Below, one piece after another: positions 32,931 through 45,213 of a stretch of DNA of 64,000 nt. Source of the DNA: Cherax quadricarinatus (taxonomy: Eukaryota; Arthropoda; Malacostraca; Decapoda; Parastacidae); contig NC_091301.1 of NCBI RefSeq assembly GCF_038502225.1, positions 15,876,617-15,940,616 on the forward strand, given 5' to 3'. The position numbers were made by a program, and so were the translations under genes. The notes below the pieces were generated by a model. That model did not search any database and was not told where the DNA came from. It was given only the letters and a program-made list of their open reading frames with translations. The number at the start of each line of letters is the position of its first letter. Position 1 is the stretch's first letter.

Positions 32931-35345
32931 ATGTACTCACCTAATTGTACTCACCTAATTGTGGTTGCAGGGGTTATTACAACCCAGGAATCCAAAGGCC
33001 CATTATCCTGGGTGTAAAGGGAGCAAAATAAACACAGCAGAAAAGCTTTTGACTTATATTATCCTTCACCAAGTAAGAACAGAAGTATGTACACTATGTA
33101 CAACAATAGGTATCAGTGCACTCCACGGTAAGCAAGGCAGAATAGAAGCCACTAGAGAGCAGACCGTGCTTCAACCAGCTCTAGAATGGGAATGACAAGG
33201 GCAGACAGGCGGGTGGTACCCACAACACCTCTGCGATTGCCAAAACCATCTTCTCATTGGCTTGAACCTGGGTACTGATCGAACGACGGGGCCCCATCAT
33301 CAACCCTTAGTACCTGGTTCTCTGGTTGGGGGAGATAGCCTTTCAATGAGGGTGTGTACATGCGCCGAATAAGGGTTACATACTCTTTGCATGCCAAAAG
33401 GGTCGAGACTCAGCTCCTGGCCCCGCTTCTTCACTGATTGCTACTAGGTCCTCTCTCTGCTTCCTGAGCTTTGTCATATCTTGTCTTAAAGCTATGTATG
33501 GTTCCTGCCTCCACTACATCACTCGCTAGTCTATTCCACTTCCTGACGACTCCATGACTGCAGAAATACTTCCTAACATCCCTGTGACTCGTCTTAGTCT
33601 TCAGCTTCCAATTGTGACCCCATGTTTCTGTGTCCCCTCTCTGGAACATCCTGCCTCCATCCACCTTATTTATTCTATGCAGTATTTTGTATGTCATTAT
33701 CATGTCTCCCCTGACCCTCCTGTCCTCCAGTGTCGTCAGTCTGATTTCCCTCAACCTTTCATTGTAGGACATTCCCCTGAGCTCCGGAACTAGCCTTGTT
33801 GCAAACCTTTGTACTTTCTCTAACTTCTTGATGTGCTTGACCAGGTGTGGGGTTCGAAACTGGTGCTGCATACTCCAGTATGGCCTGATGTACACAGTGC
33901 AAAGTGTCTTGAACGATTCCTTACTAAGGTATCAGAACGCTATTCTCAGGTGTGCCAGGCGCCCATATGCTGCAGCAGTTATCTAGTTGATGTGTGGCTC
34001 CGGAGACGTGCTCGGTGTTATGGTCACCCCAAGAACTTTCTCCTTGAGTGAGGTTTGCAGTCTTTGTCCACCTAGCCTATACTCTGTCTGCAGTCTTCTT
34101 TGCCCTTCCCCAGTCTTCATGACTTTGCATTTGGCATGGTTGAATTCAAGGAGGCAGTTGCTGGACCACGTTTCCAGTCTGTCCAGGTCTCTTTGTAATT
34201 CTGCCTGATTCTCATCTGATTTAATTCTTCTAATTAACTTCATATCATCTGAGAACAGGAACACTTCAGAGTCTATCCCTTCCATCATGTCATTCACATA
34301 TATCAAAAACAGCCCTGGTCCTAGGACTGACCCCTGTGGGACCCCGCTCGTCACAGGCACCCACTGTGATACCTCTTCACATACAATGACTCATTGCTGC
34401 CTCCCTGTCAGGTATTCTCTTATCCATTGCAGTGCCCTTCCTGTTATATGTGCCTGATCCTCCAGCTTCTGCACTAATCTCTTGTGAGGAACTGTGTCGA
34501 AGTCCTTCCTGCAGTCCAGGAAAATGCAATCAACCCACCCCTCTCTCTCGTGTCTTAATTCTGTTACCTTGTCATAAAACTCCAGAAGGTTTGTGACACA
34601 GGATTTGCATTCCATGAATCCATGCTGGTTGTCGTTTATAGTCTTGTTCCATTCCAGGTGCTCTATCACTCTCCTCATGATAATCTCCATGACTTCGCAT
34701 ACTATTCACGTCAGAGACACTGGTTTGTAGTTTAGTGCCTCGTTTCTCTCTCCTTTCTTAAAAATGGAGACTACATTTTCCGTCTTCCATACCTCAGGTA
34801 GTTGCCCAGTTTCAAGGGATGTATTGAAGATTGTGGTTAGTGGCACACACAGCGTCTCTGCTCCTTCTCTAAGGATCCCCAGGGAGATGTCCAGTCTCAT
34901 CGCCTTTGAGGTATCTACGTCACTTAGCTTCTGCACCTCCTCCTTCGTTGTTTGTATGTCATCCAACGCTTGTTGGTATATTCCCTGTTGATGTTTCGCT
35001 ATGTGTTGTTTTCCCAGAGGCCTTCCTGTCTCTACTGTAAATACTTCCTTAAATCTCCTGTTGAGCTCCTCACATACCTTGTGATCGTTTCTTGTGAGTT
35101 CCCCCACCTTCTGTCCTCGGCCTGATCACCTGGTCTTTGACTGTTGTCTTCCTCCTGATGTGGCTATACAGCAATTTCGAGTCAGATTTGACTTTCGATG
35201 CTATGTTATTTTCATGCTGTTACTGGGCCTCCCTCCTAATCTGTGCATACTCGTTCCTGGCTCTTTGACTAATCTTATTTTCCTGTGTTCTTTGCCTTCT
35301 GTACTTTTTCCATTCTCTAGTGCACTTAGTTTTTGCCTCCTTACA

Positions 35346-35348
<3 letters not shown>
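32931..35348 (-). pseudogene. B-family LINE copy 'B0', decayed and 5'-truncated
   Basis: The minus strand covers the second half of B ORF2: the end of the linker (near 35340), the RT ([54 protein letters not shown]) and the C-terminus (LVKHIKKLEKVQRFATRLVP, DVRKYFCSHGVVRKWN). The usual FADD reads FSDD. Several frameshifts separate the pieces. The 3' end is split by a 425-bp insert (32975-33399). The 5' end stops at TTACACCG directly against a (GT)n tract. It is older than B1. Confidence 0.9.
32975..33399. mobile_element. Unidentified 425-bp insertion in the B0 3' end
   Basis: The direct repeat GGGT flanks it (32971-32974 and 33400-33403). Deleting the insert plus one repeat restores the B-family 3' end GTTGCAGGGGTCGAG. 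It starts TATTACAACCC and ends TGCCAAAA, with an AATAAA near 33028. A 4-bp duplication and this size could fit a solo LTR, but the ends are not TG...CA. The family is unknown to me. Confidence 0.65.
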
Positions 35349-35437
<89 letters not shown>

Positions 35438-35460
35438 GTGTGTGCGTGTGTGTGTGTGTG
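35349..35460 (+). repeat. (GT)n tract = 3' tail of B1
   Basis: Nearly pure GT with two GC interruptions near the right end, running into GTGTACTCACC, the B-family 3' terminus read on the plus strand. Confidence 0.95.
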
Positions 35461-37520
35461 TACTCACCTATTTGTACTCACCTATTTGTGGTTGCAGGGG
35501 TCGAGTCACAGCTCCTTGCCCCGCCTCTTCACTGATTGCTACTAGGTCCTCTCTCTCCCTGCTCCATGAGCTTTATCATACCTCGCCTTAAAACTATGTA
35601 TGGTTCCCGCCTCCACTACTTCACTTTCTAGGCTATTCCATGGCTTGACCACTCTATGACTGAAGAAATACTTCCTAACATCCCTTTGATTCATCCGAGT
35701 CTTCAACTTCCAATTGTGACCTCTTGTGTCTGTGTCCCATCTCTGGAACATCCCGTCTTTGTCCACCTCGTCTATTTCGCACAGTATTTTATATGTCGTT
35801 ATCATGTCTCCCCTGACCCTCCTTGCCTCCAGTGTCGTCAGGCCGATTTCCCTCAATCTTTCTTTGTAGGACAATCCCCGTAGCTCTGGGACTAGTCTTG
35901 TTGCAAACCTTTGCACTTTCTCTAATTTCTTGACATGCTTGACTAGGTGTGGATTCCAGACTGGTGCTGCATACTCCAGTATGGGCCTAACATACACAGT
36001 GTACAGTGTCTTGAACGATTCCTTATTAAGGTATCGGAACGCTATTCTCAGGTTTGCCAGGCGCCCGTATGCTGCAGCAGTTATTTGGTTAATGTGTGCC
36101 TCCGGTGATGTGCTCGGTGTTATGGTCACCCCAAGATCTTTCTCCCTGAGTGAGGTCTGTAGTCTTTGTCCACCTAGCCTATACTCTGTCTGCGGTCTTC
36201 TTTGCCCCTCCCCAATCTTACGTGTGCGTGTGTGTGTGTGTCAGCGTGCCTCGTTGTGCTGCGGGTTTTCTCGTGTTTTTACGGTCGCTCTTACGTGCTA
36301 GAACTTTAATTTGTGTCTTCAATCCGATACGATACATCCCTCTAGCGCCTGGAACCAATCTTGGGCGGAAAACATTATATACTGAGTCAAAAAAGGAGAA
36401 TTAGTGTGCACTACCTAGCAGAGTTTACTACCAGAGGGGAATCATAGGCCTGGGTGCCGTGTGAAAAAATAATAATAATTGAACTTTTCTTGTCAGAGGA
36501 AAGAAAGTCTCCCTGATAGCATTGTGTATACATAGTGTTATAGTGTATACTACAGTGGCTCCCTAGTATATAGATGATAAAGGCTAAAGTATCATTTGAA
36601 AACAGGTGAATTTGTAAATGAAGTGATAAGCCTATAGAGGCAGGTGCCGGAAGTCGCCAGAAACTTACCACAGATCAGCTGTTTTTAATAATCTTCCTGG
36701 CCTGCTAGTGTACTCGCATATAATCTAGTGATACCAGTGAATAGCAGAATACAGTGCTGTAGTAGCAACCAACCAGTATTATAATGGTACTTAGTAGAGT
36801 GGAGTGACTTTCATTAGTTTCTTTTTCTTGAAATACCAGACGTTACTGTGAATTTCACATAACCTGTAGTTACCAGCGGTCGCAATATACACAACGAGAA
36901 GCAATTATTACTAAAGAAAAAGCGTCCCTCCTCCAAAATTTCCACCAGTCAACTATAGTGATAATATAGCATTTATTGTGGTGGAGGCCAAAAAGAAAAA
37001 CTAGAAAAGCTAGATACAGCGATTGATAAACAAGGGTTGAGGCTCGACCGTTCGTCACTGTAGGAGTTGCCAGCAGTCACCGGTTTCTTCAACACGCAAG
37101 TTATACTTTTGTATCAATCAAATAACATATTACTCGGGTAGAATTTTCCAGTAGATCCTTCATGTGTTAGCCCAAATCATCGACCAGTATGTTTTAAATA
37201 AATGACCCACTGATCAGATCAGACTGGCTCCGAACCCTCGACTGGACCGAACCCTCGATTGGTCGAACCCTTGGCCGGTTTCAAACGGATTTGTTGGACA
37301 ATAAAGCAGACTGTAAACGGATGGGGTTGTAGGCGCTCTTATAAACACAAACAATAAATATAAAACAAACTCCAGGAGCGTACTCCGGTAAGCTGTCCTG
37401 ATATGAAAGTACAGTTAGAAATAGAAATACAGATAGCTAGAGCTTTACTTAAAGAGGTTATTAATAGAGTATTCAAGAGGTTGCTAGTAGAATTACAGTA
37501 AATCAACCATTCAAATCATT

Positions 37521-38890
37521 ATGAAGCTGTGTGTAGTCTGCAATAAATCAAACAAACGGGCTTCCACATGGATAAATTGTCATTTTTGTGGAAATTGGTG
37601 TCACGCCCCTTGTGCGGATATCCAAGAACTAGCTACAAGCAGTATTAAAACAGGGAAGTGTTTTTGGGTATGCCCAAAGGAGATAAATCTGTGGACTAAA
37701 ATCACAAGGGTATTAAAAGAGGATAACATCAAAGCTGCTTTCATAGACAACCTGGAAGCTTTCTACAACAGATGGGAACATAAAAAGTCTGGGCTGAATG
37801 GTACTGCCCTTGATACTGGCCATGTAGTCAGAAACTGTAAGGCTGGAGGTGATGTCCTGGTAGTCAGTAAATGTGGGGCTGATAGTGCTGTCCTGGGAGA
37901 CAGTAATGGTGAAGCTGGAGGTGCTGTCCTGGGAGACAGTAATGGTGAAGCTGGAGGTGCTGTCCTAGGAGACAGTAATGGTGAAGCTGGAGGTGCTGTC
38001 CTGGGAGACAGAAATGGTGAAGCTGGAGGTGCTGTCCTGGGAGACAGTAATGGTGAAGCTGGAGATGCTGTCCTGGGAGACAGTAATGGTGAAGTTGGAG
38101 ATGCTGTCCTGGGAGACAGTAATGGTGAAGCTGGAGGTGCTGTCCTGGGAGACAGTAATGGTGAAGCTGGAGATTTTGTCCAGGTAGTCGGGAAGTATAC
38201 GCAGGAAGGAATGCATATAAATGACCTCATAGAGGACAGGAGCCGTAGTGGGGAAACAAGTGTAGTCAAAGATAAGATAAAACCAATATTGCAAACAAGA
38301 AATACAACAGGAAATAGCAAACAAGAGGACTCCACTAGCAATAGTGAGGATATATTACCAAAAACAACTGGTGGGAGCTCCATTGTTGGTGCTAGGGAAG
38401 ATAGGAATAAGACAGGTAAACATGCACCAACAGGGAATACAGTCACAGAAACCCAAGGCAAACGGAAACCAAGCCTGTGCACATACTATGCACTTGGTAT
38501 CTGCAGACATGGGAAATCTGGAAAAACAGATGGGACCTGCAACTATGACCACCCTAGAAAATGCCGTGCCCATATGACAACAGGAAAATGCAAACTCCCT
38601 TCCTGTAAGCTTTTTCACCCTGAAATGTGTACCTCTTCAGTACAGGAAAGACTGTGCTATAACTTAAATTGCCAGGCACACCATCTAAAGGGGACAAAAA
38701 GATACAAAACATCCAGGCCATGGGAAAACCTGGGTAGCCACAGCCACTCAAGAGGGAGAGGTTTTTTAGTGCCAGGAAGGAAAAAAAAAACTGGCAGGAA
38801 ATGGCAGAAATTGAACAGCAAATCCAGTCATTCCTGGAGTGGAACCACAGTCGATGGCCTCCACTCCAAACCAACAGATACAGATACTAA
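37521..38890 (+). pseudogene. A1 ORF1: PHD-like finger, 12-residue repeats, three CCCH fingers
   Basis: Residues 4-51 form a PHD-like C4HC3 pattern (C4, C7, C20, C23, H28, C31, C47, C51). Residues about 126-221 are eight copies of GDSNGEAGGAVL. Residues 320-388 hold three CCCH fingers: C320-x7-C328-x11-C340-x3-H344, C348-x8-C357-x4-C362-x3-H366 and C370-x8-C379-x4-C384-x3-H388. PHD-type fingers are known in some CR1 ORF1 proteins; CCCH fingers suggest RNA binding. The frame reads on to 39050, but a shift at the A10 run 38781-38790 gives WQEMAEIEQQIQSFLEWN and a stop TAA at 38888-38890. That stop overlaps the ORF2 ATG, so I take it as the ancestral end. The A-run could be mutation or sequencing error. 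Confidence 0.75.
37896..38183 (+). repeat. 36-bp tandem repeat inside A1 ORF1, 8 copies
   Basis: Unit GGAGACAGTAATGGTGAAGC plus 16 bases, in frame, encoding GDSNGEAGGAVL with few changes. The minus-strand open frames here are shadows. Confidence 0.95.
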
Positions 38891-41800
38891 TGCCGGAAAA
38901 AAATCCCCCCCCCAGTACCAACAATACCACCAGTCCGATGACATTCTTCTTTGCAAACATACAGGGTCTAAAGCCAGCAACAAACAACAAAATACCTTTC
39001 ATCCGTGGACTGCTTGCAGAGGCAAAGGCAATGTTCGCGGCTTTCACTGAGACCCACATAAAGGATCACTTAGACAACAAAATATGGATCCCAGGTTACA
39101 ACCTATACAGATGTGACAGAGTGAACAGGCAAAAAGGGGGGAAGGGGTTGGCCTGTACATTGCAGAGTCACTTGTTTGCACAGAACTTCTTAATGCCTCA
39201 AATGATGTAGTGGAAGTTTTAGCAGTAAAGGTCGAGAACCAAAACCTAGTCATTGTGGTAGTCTACAAGCCTCTGGATGCAACATCCCAGCAATTCCAGG
39301 AACAGCTGTTAAAAATTGACCACTGTCTGGAAAATCTTCTAGCTCCTGCACCCAACATCTTGCTCCTGGGGGATTTCAACTTAAGGCACCTAAAATGGAG
39401 GAATATAGCAAATAATATTGTTGCAGTAATAACACCAGGAGGCAGCTCTGATGAAAACTCACACTCACACGAGCTTTTAAATCTCTGCACAAAATTAAAT
39501 TTAAACCAGCAAATAATAGAGCCTACTAGAATGGAGAATACACTAGACCTCATCTTCACTAACAATGATGATCTGATAAGAAATGTCACCATATCAAAAA
39601 CAATATACTCAGATCACAACATAATTGAGGTTCAGACATGTATGCGCAGAGCCCCAGACCGACAAAATGAGATTAGTCACGAGGGAGCATTCACCAAATT
39701 CAACTTCAATAACAAAAACATAAAGTGGGACCAAGTAAACCAAGTCCTAACCGATATAAGCTGGGAAGATATACTAAGCAACACAGACCCCAACTTATGC
39801 CTAGAACAGATTAACTTGGTGGCACTCGATGTATGCACAAGACTTATTCCTCTAAGAAAAAGAAGGAGTAGATGTAAAATAGAAAGAGACAGGCGCTCTC
39901 TTTACAGGCGACGGAAAAGAATAACAGAGCGGCTAAAAGAGGTCAATCTATCTGAAATGCGTAGGGAGACAATGGTCAGAGAAATAGCAAACATCGAACT
40001 TAAGCTAAAGGAATCTTATAGGAGTCAGGAATCGCGGGAAGAACTAAAAGCCATAAATGAAATCGAAAGAAACCCAAAGTATTTCTTTTCCTATGCCAAA
40101 TCAAAGTCGAGAACAACATCCAGTATTGGGCCCCTACTTAAACAAGATGGGTTCTACACAGATGACAGCAAGGAAATGAGTGAGCTACTCAAGTCCCAAT
40201 ATGACTCAGTTTTTAGCAAGCCACTAACCAGACTGAGAGTCGAAGATCAAAATGAATTTTTTATGAGAGAGCCACAGAATTTGGTTAACACAAGCCTATC
40301 TGATGTTATCCTGACGCCAAATGACTTCGAACAGGCGATAAATGACATGCCCATGCACTCTGCCCCAGGGCCAGACTCATGGAACTCCGTGTTCATCAAG
40401 AACTGCGAGAAGCCCCTATCACGAGCCTTTACCATCCTATGGAGAGGGAGCATGGACACGGGGGTCGTCCCACAGTTACTAAAAACAACAGACATAGCCC
40501 CACTCCACAAAGGGGGCAGTAAAGCAACAGCAAAGAACTACAGACCGATAGCACTAACATCCCATATCATAAAAATCTTTGAAAGAGTCCTAAGAAGCAA
40601 GATCACCACCCATCTAGAAACCCATCAGTTACACAACCCAGGGCAACATGGGTTTAGAACAGGTCGCTCCTGTCTGTCTCAACTATTGGATCACTACGAC
40701 AAGGTCCTAGATGCACAAGAAGACAAAAAGAATGCAGATGTAATATATACAGACTTTGCAAAAGCCTTCGACAAGTGTGACCATGGCGTAATAGTGCACA
40801 AAATGCGTGCTAAAGGAATAACAGGAAAAGTCGGTCGATGGATCTATAATTTCCTCACTAACAGAACACAGAGAGTAGTAGTCAACAGAGTAAAGTCCGA
40901 GGCAGGCACGGTGAAAAGCTCTGTTCCACAAGGCACAGTACTCGCTCCCATCTTGTTCCTCATCCTCATATCTGACATAGACAAGGATGTCAGCCACAGC
41001 ACCGTGTCTTCCTTTGCAGATGACACCCGAATCTGCATGACAGTGTCTTCCATTGCAGACACTGCAAGGCTCCAGGCGGACATCAACCAAATCTTTCAGT
41101 GGGCTGCAGAAAACAATATGAAGTTCAACGATGAGAAATTTCAATTACTCAGATATGGTAAACACGAGGAAATTAAATCTTCATCAGAGTACAAAACAAA
41201 TTCTGGCCACAAAATAGAGCGAAACACCAACGTCAAAGACCTGGGAGTGATCATGTCGGAGGATCTCACCTTCAAGGACCATAACATTGTATCGATCGCA
41301 TCTGCTAGAAAAATGACAGGATTGATAATGAGAACCTTCAAAACGAGGGATGCCAAGCCCATGATGACACTCTTCAGGTCACTTGTTCTATCTAGGCTGG
41401 AATATTGCTGCACACTAACAGCACCTTTCAAGGCAGGTGAAATTGCTGACCTAGAAAATGTACAGAGAACCTTCACGGCGCGCATAACGGAGATAAAACA
41501 CCTCAATTACTGGGAGCGCTTGAGGTTCCTGAACCTGTATTTCCTGGAACGCAGGCGGGAGAGATACATGATTATATACACCTGGAAAATCCTAGAGGGA
41601 CTAGTACCGAACTTGCACACGAAAATCACTCACTACGAAAGCAAAAGACTTGGCAGACGATGCACTAGCACGTTAAGAGACCATACAATAAGTGTCAGGG
41701 GCCCGAGACTGTTAAACTGCCTCCCAGCATACATAAGGGGGATTACCAACAGACCCCTGGCAGTCTTCAAGCTGGCACTGGACAAGCACCTAAAGTCGGT

Positions 41801-41950
41801 TCCTGATCAGCCGGGCTGTGGCTCGTACGTTGGTTTGCGTGCAGCCAGCAGTAACAGCCTGGTTGATCAGGCTCTGATCCACCAGGAGGCCTGGTCACAG
41901 ACCGGGCCGCGGGGGCGTCGACCCCCGGAACTCTCTCCAGGTAAACTCCA
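38890..41950 (+). pseudogene. A1 ORF2: endonuclease plus reverse transcriptase, one frameshift
   Basis: ORF2 starts at ATG 38890-38892, which overlaps the presumed ORF1 stop as TAATG. The endonuclease begins TFFFANIQGLKP, with AAFTETHIKDH, LLLGDFNLRHLKW, LDLIFTNND and SDHNIIEV. One frameshift near 39131-39147, in an A/G run, splits it. The RT is continuous: APGPDSWNSVFI, KNYRPIALTSHIIKIFER, IYTDFAKAFDKCDHGV, SSVPQGTVLAPILF and SFADDTRI (FADD codons 41013-41024). The C-terminus shows LSRLEYCCTL, YIIYTWKILEG-like YMIIYTWKILEG and RGPRLLNCLP. The open frame runs on to 42299, but everything after about 41953 is antisense B1. Confidence 0.88.
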
Positions 41951-44226
41951 GGTAATCTTCATGACTTTGCATTTGGCTGGATGGAATTCGAGAAGCCAGT
42001 TACTGGACCACATGTCCAGCCTGTCCAGGTCTCTTTGCAGTCCTGCCTCATCCTCATCCGATTTAATTCTTCTCATCAACTTCACATCATCTGCGAATAG
42101 GGACACTTCAGAGTCTATTCCTTCCATCATGTCGTTCACATATATCAAAAATATCACTGGTCTTAGAACTGACCCCTGTGGGACCCCGCTTGTCACAGGC
42201 GCCCACTGTGATACCTCTTCACCTACCATGACTCGTTGCTGTCTCCCTGTCAGGTATTCCCTGATCCATTGCAGTGCCCTCCCCGTTACATGCGCCTGAT
42301 CCTCCAGCTTCTGCACTAATCTCTTGTGGGGAACTGTGTCAAAGGCCTTCCTGCAGTCTAGGAAAACGCAATCTACCCACCCCTCTCTCTCGTGTCTTAC
42401 TTCTGTTACCTTGTCATAAAACTCCAGGAGGTTTGTGATACAACATTTGCCTTCCATGAACCCATGCTGGTTTTCATTTATAATCTTGTTCCTTTCCAGG
42501 TGTTCGACCACTCTCCTCCTGATAATCTTCTCCATGACTTTGCACACAATACATGTCAGAGACACAGGTCTGTAGTTTAGCGCCTCGTTTCTGTTTCCTT
42601 TCTTAAATATGGGGACTACATTAGCTCTCTTCCATTTCTCAAGTAGTTGCCCAGTTTCAAGGGATGTGTTGAAGATTGTGGTTAGAGGCACGCACAGCAT
42701 CTCTGCTCCTTTTCTAAGGACCCATGGGGAGATGTTGTCCGGTCCCATCGCCTTTGAGGTGTCAAGGTCTCTTAGGAGCTTCTTCACCTCCTCCTCAGTT
42801 GTTCGTATGTCATCCAACACTTGTTGGTATATTCCCTCTTGATGTTCCTTTCTGTGCTGTCTTCCCACAGCCCTTCCTGTCTCTACTGTAAAAACTTCCT
42901 TAAATCTCCTGTTCAGCTCCTCACATACCTCCTGATCATTTCTTGTGAGTACTTCACCTCCTGTCCTTAATCTGATCACCTGGTCTTTGACTGTTGTCTT
43001 CCTCCTGATGTGGCTATACAACAGTTTCGGGTCAGTCTTGATTCTCGATGCTATGTCATTTTCATACTGTCGCTGGGCCTCCCTCCTTACCTGTGCATAC
43101 TCATTCCTGGCTCTGCGACTGATCTCCCTATTTTCGTGTGTTCTCTGCCTTCTGTACTTTTTCCATTCTCTATTGCACTTTGTTTTTGCCTCCTTACACC
43201 GTCGGGTAAACCAGGGGCTCGTTCTGGTCTTCCCGTTGTTACTGTTGCCCTTGGGAATAAACCTTTCCACTGCCTCCTTGCATTTTGTTGTTACATATTC
43301 CATCGTTTCATTTACTGGCTTTCCTGCCAGTTCTCTGTCCCACTGGACCTCCCGCAAGAAGTTCTTCAACCATATGTAGTCCCCTCTTTTATAGTCAGGC
43401 TTTTCCCATTCAACTCCTGTTATTCTCTCCACTTGCAGCTCTACTATGCATTCAAAGCATAGAACCACGTGGTCGCTAGCTCCTAGGGGACTCTCATACT
43501 TGATGTCCTCAATGTCTGAGCTGCCCAGGGTGAACACAAGGTCCAATCTTGCTGGTTCATCCTCCCCTCTCACTCTGGTAGTGTCCTTAACATGTTGGTG
43601 CATGAGGTTTTCCAACACCACGTCCAACATCTTGGCTCTCCATGTTTCGGGACCCCCATGTGGCTCCAGGTTTTCCCAGTCAATCTCCCTGTGGTTGAAA
43701 TCCCCCATAACCAGCAACTTTGCTCTGCTGGAGTGAGCTCTTCTTGCCACCTCAGCAAGTGTGTACACCATTGCTCTGTTGCTCTCTTCATATTCCTCTC
43801 TTGGCCTCCTGCAGTTCTGTGGTGGATTATACATCACTGCAATGACCACTTTGTGTTCCCCAGACTGAAGTGTACCTACTACGTAGTCTCTTTCTCCCGT
43901 CTCATCTATGCCTTCCTTTTTCTCGAATTTCCATCTGTTTTTTACGAGCAGAGCAACCCCACCTCCTCCCCTGCCCCTTCTATCTTTCCTCATGATCTGG
44001 TATCCTGGTGGGAAGATTGCATCTGTTATTGTCTCCGTGAGTTTTGTTTCTGTAACTGCTATGATGTCTGGGGACTTCTCATTGATTCTTTCTTGCCATT
44101 CCTCATGTTTATAAGTTAATCCATCTGCATTTGTGTACCAAACCTTCAACTTCTGTTCTAATACTGTAACTGTGGTGCGGGGGGTGGAAACAGAGGGATC
44201 GGTGTGTGATGGTTGGTTTGGATTGT

Positions 44227-45213
44227 TCAGTTGCCTTGGGGGTGTCGTGGCTGGAGTCCTTCTGCAGGTGTTTCTGGGGGGTGTGCTTGTCCTTCCATTT
44301 GATCCTGGGTTGTTCTTCTCTCCTTTTTCATTTCCTCCCATTTCTCCTTTCGTTTTTGAACTCTCTCTTTCATCGTCTTCCTTTCGTCCTGTGTTCTGTC
44401 TCGATCGAGGTACACACTCCGGAACTCCTGCTTGCCTCTCAGCCATGCTTTCTCCTGCAGGATCATGGTTCGGGTTGATTCTGCCTTGAAAATTACTTTG
44501 AGAGGCCAATTCCTTTTCTTTGCGAACCACCCAATTCTCCGAAAATTTGCCACCTGGGTCATGTCCCCCTCGCCTATCACCTTCATGATATCTTCAATTG
44601 CTTTTTTCTCCTCCTGCTTTCTTTCATCATAAGTTTCCCCTTTAGCTTCGTCTAGCCCATAGACAAACACGGATCTCTCCCTTTCCACCTCCCACTGTGA
44701 CTCCCATTGCATCCTCTGATGTGTTTTAGTTCCTTCCCGTGGAGTGTTCCTTCCTTCAGTCCCTTCCCTAGTTATGGCCCCTATGTTTCTTGGTTTGTCC
44801 TTCCTGCTCACCTGTTCCTGGCCCCCACAGGTATCTGGTAAGGTCCTTGCACATGTCCTAGTTCCTTCAATGTCTTCCAACCTCTCATTCTGTCCTAGTG
44901 TGCTCCCTGTCTTTGTTTTGGCCCCATGTGGGTTTGACAGGACCTCTGCATACAGTTTAGTTTCCATGCTTCCTTCAGACCTGTTGTCTGTGTTTGATGT
45001 AGCCATTACCGATGCTACTTCTGTAATATCTTTGTCTCTGTGCTGTTTCAGATGTCTCAGCTCCTCTTCTAATCTCTCTATCTTGATTTCTGCTACTGTG
45101 GCCTGTTGCTTCCACCTTCTGCATTCTGCTGCTAACCTCTCTTCCGTCTTCCTTTCCAGCTCATCTAGTCTCCTTCCCCAGTCTTCCTCCCTTTTTTGAG
45201 CTCTACCTCTCAT
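44227..45213 (-). CDS. B1 ORF1: coiled-coil RNA-binding protein of a CR1-like LINE
   Basis: 328 codons, uninterrupted. Residues about 8-62 are a charged coiled coil (LDELERKTEERLAAE, IKIERLEEELRHLKQ). After a variable linker comes an RRM-like core conserved with B2 ORF1: RSVFVYGLDEAKGETYDE, EKKAIEDIMKVIGEGDMTQ, NFRRIGWFAKKRNWPLKV, FKAESTRTMILQEKAWLRG and YLDRDRTQDER. By analogy with other LINE ORF1 proteins it would bind element RNA. The ORF2 frame overlaps its last 304 bases in the -1 frame. Confidence 0.85.
   Translation of the reverse strand: MRGRAQKREEDWGRRLDELERKTEERLAAECRRWKQQATVAEIKIERLEEELRHLKQHRDKDITEVASVMATSNTDNRSEGSMETKLYAEVLSNPHGAKTKTGSTLGQNERLEDIEGTRTCARTLPDTCGGQEQVSRKDKPRNIGAITREGTEGRNTPREGTKTHQRMQWESQWEVERERSVFVYGLDEAKGETYDERKQEEKKAIEDIMKVIGEGDMTQVANFRRIGWFAKKRNWPLKVIFKAESTRTMILQEKAWLRGKQEFRSVYLDRDRTQDERKTMKERVQKRKEKWEEMKKERRTTQDQMEGQAHPPETPAEGLQPRHPQGN

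Larger units (their letters stand above)
36220..41953 (+). mobile_element. A-family CR1-like LINE 'A1', near full length, nested in B1
   Basis: AATCTT occurs at 36214-36219 and 41954-41959. B2, an unoccupied relative, has a single CCCAATCTTCATGAC at the same place (near 46775). A1 has a 5' leader of about 1.3 kb starting ACGTGTGCGTG, ORF1, ORF2 and a 3' end with repeated CTCCAGGTAAA. The insert is about 5.73 kb. Truncated relatives lie at 8512-8667, 24515-25050 and 29830-30245. Confidence 0.9.
35542..44530 (-). pseudogene. B1 ORF2 (endonuclease-RT), interrupted by A1
   Basis: The first block (44530 down to 41960) has the endonuclease (VWYTNADGL, IIAVTETKLTE, LLVMGDFNHREIDW, GASDHVVLCF) and the RT ([67 protein letters not shown]). 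It stops at AKCKVMK, where A1 begins. The second block (36219 down to 35542) resumes with GEGQRRPQTEY and ends HGAGRERT. Subtracting the insert and one 6-bp duplication keeps the frame, so ORF2 looks uninterrupted before A1 arrived. The last residues of the first open frame (WSLPGESS... to WWIRA) are antisense A1 sequence. Confidence 0.9.

Noticed and set aside
37763..38482. Minus-strand open frames of 119-239 codons
   Set aside because: Shadows of the 36-bp repeat in A1 ORF1, which has zinc-finger evidence on the plus strand.
41954..42299. C-terminal extension of A1 ORF2
   Set aside because: This part is antisense B1 beyond the insertion junction, so it is a chance read-through.
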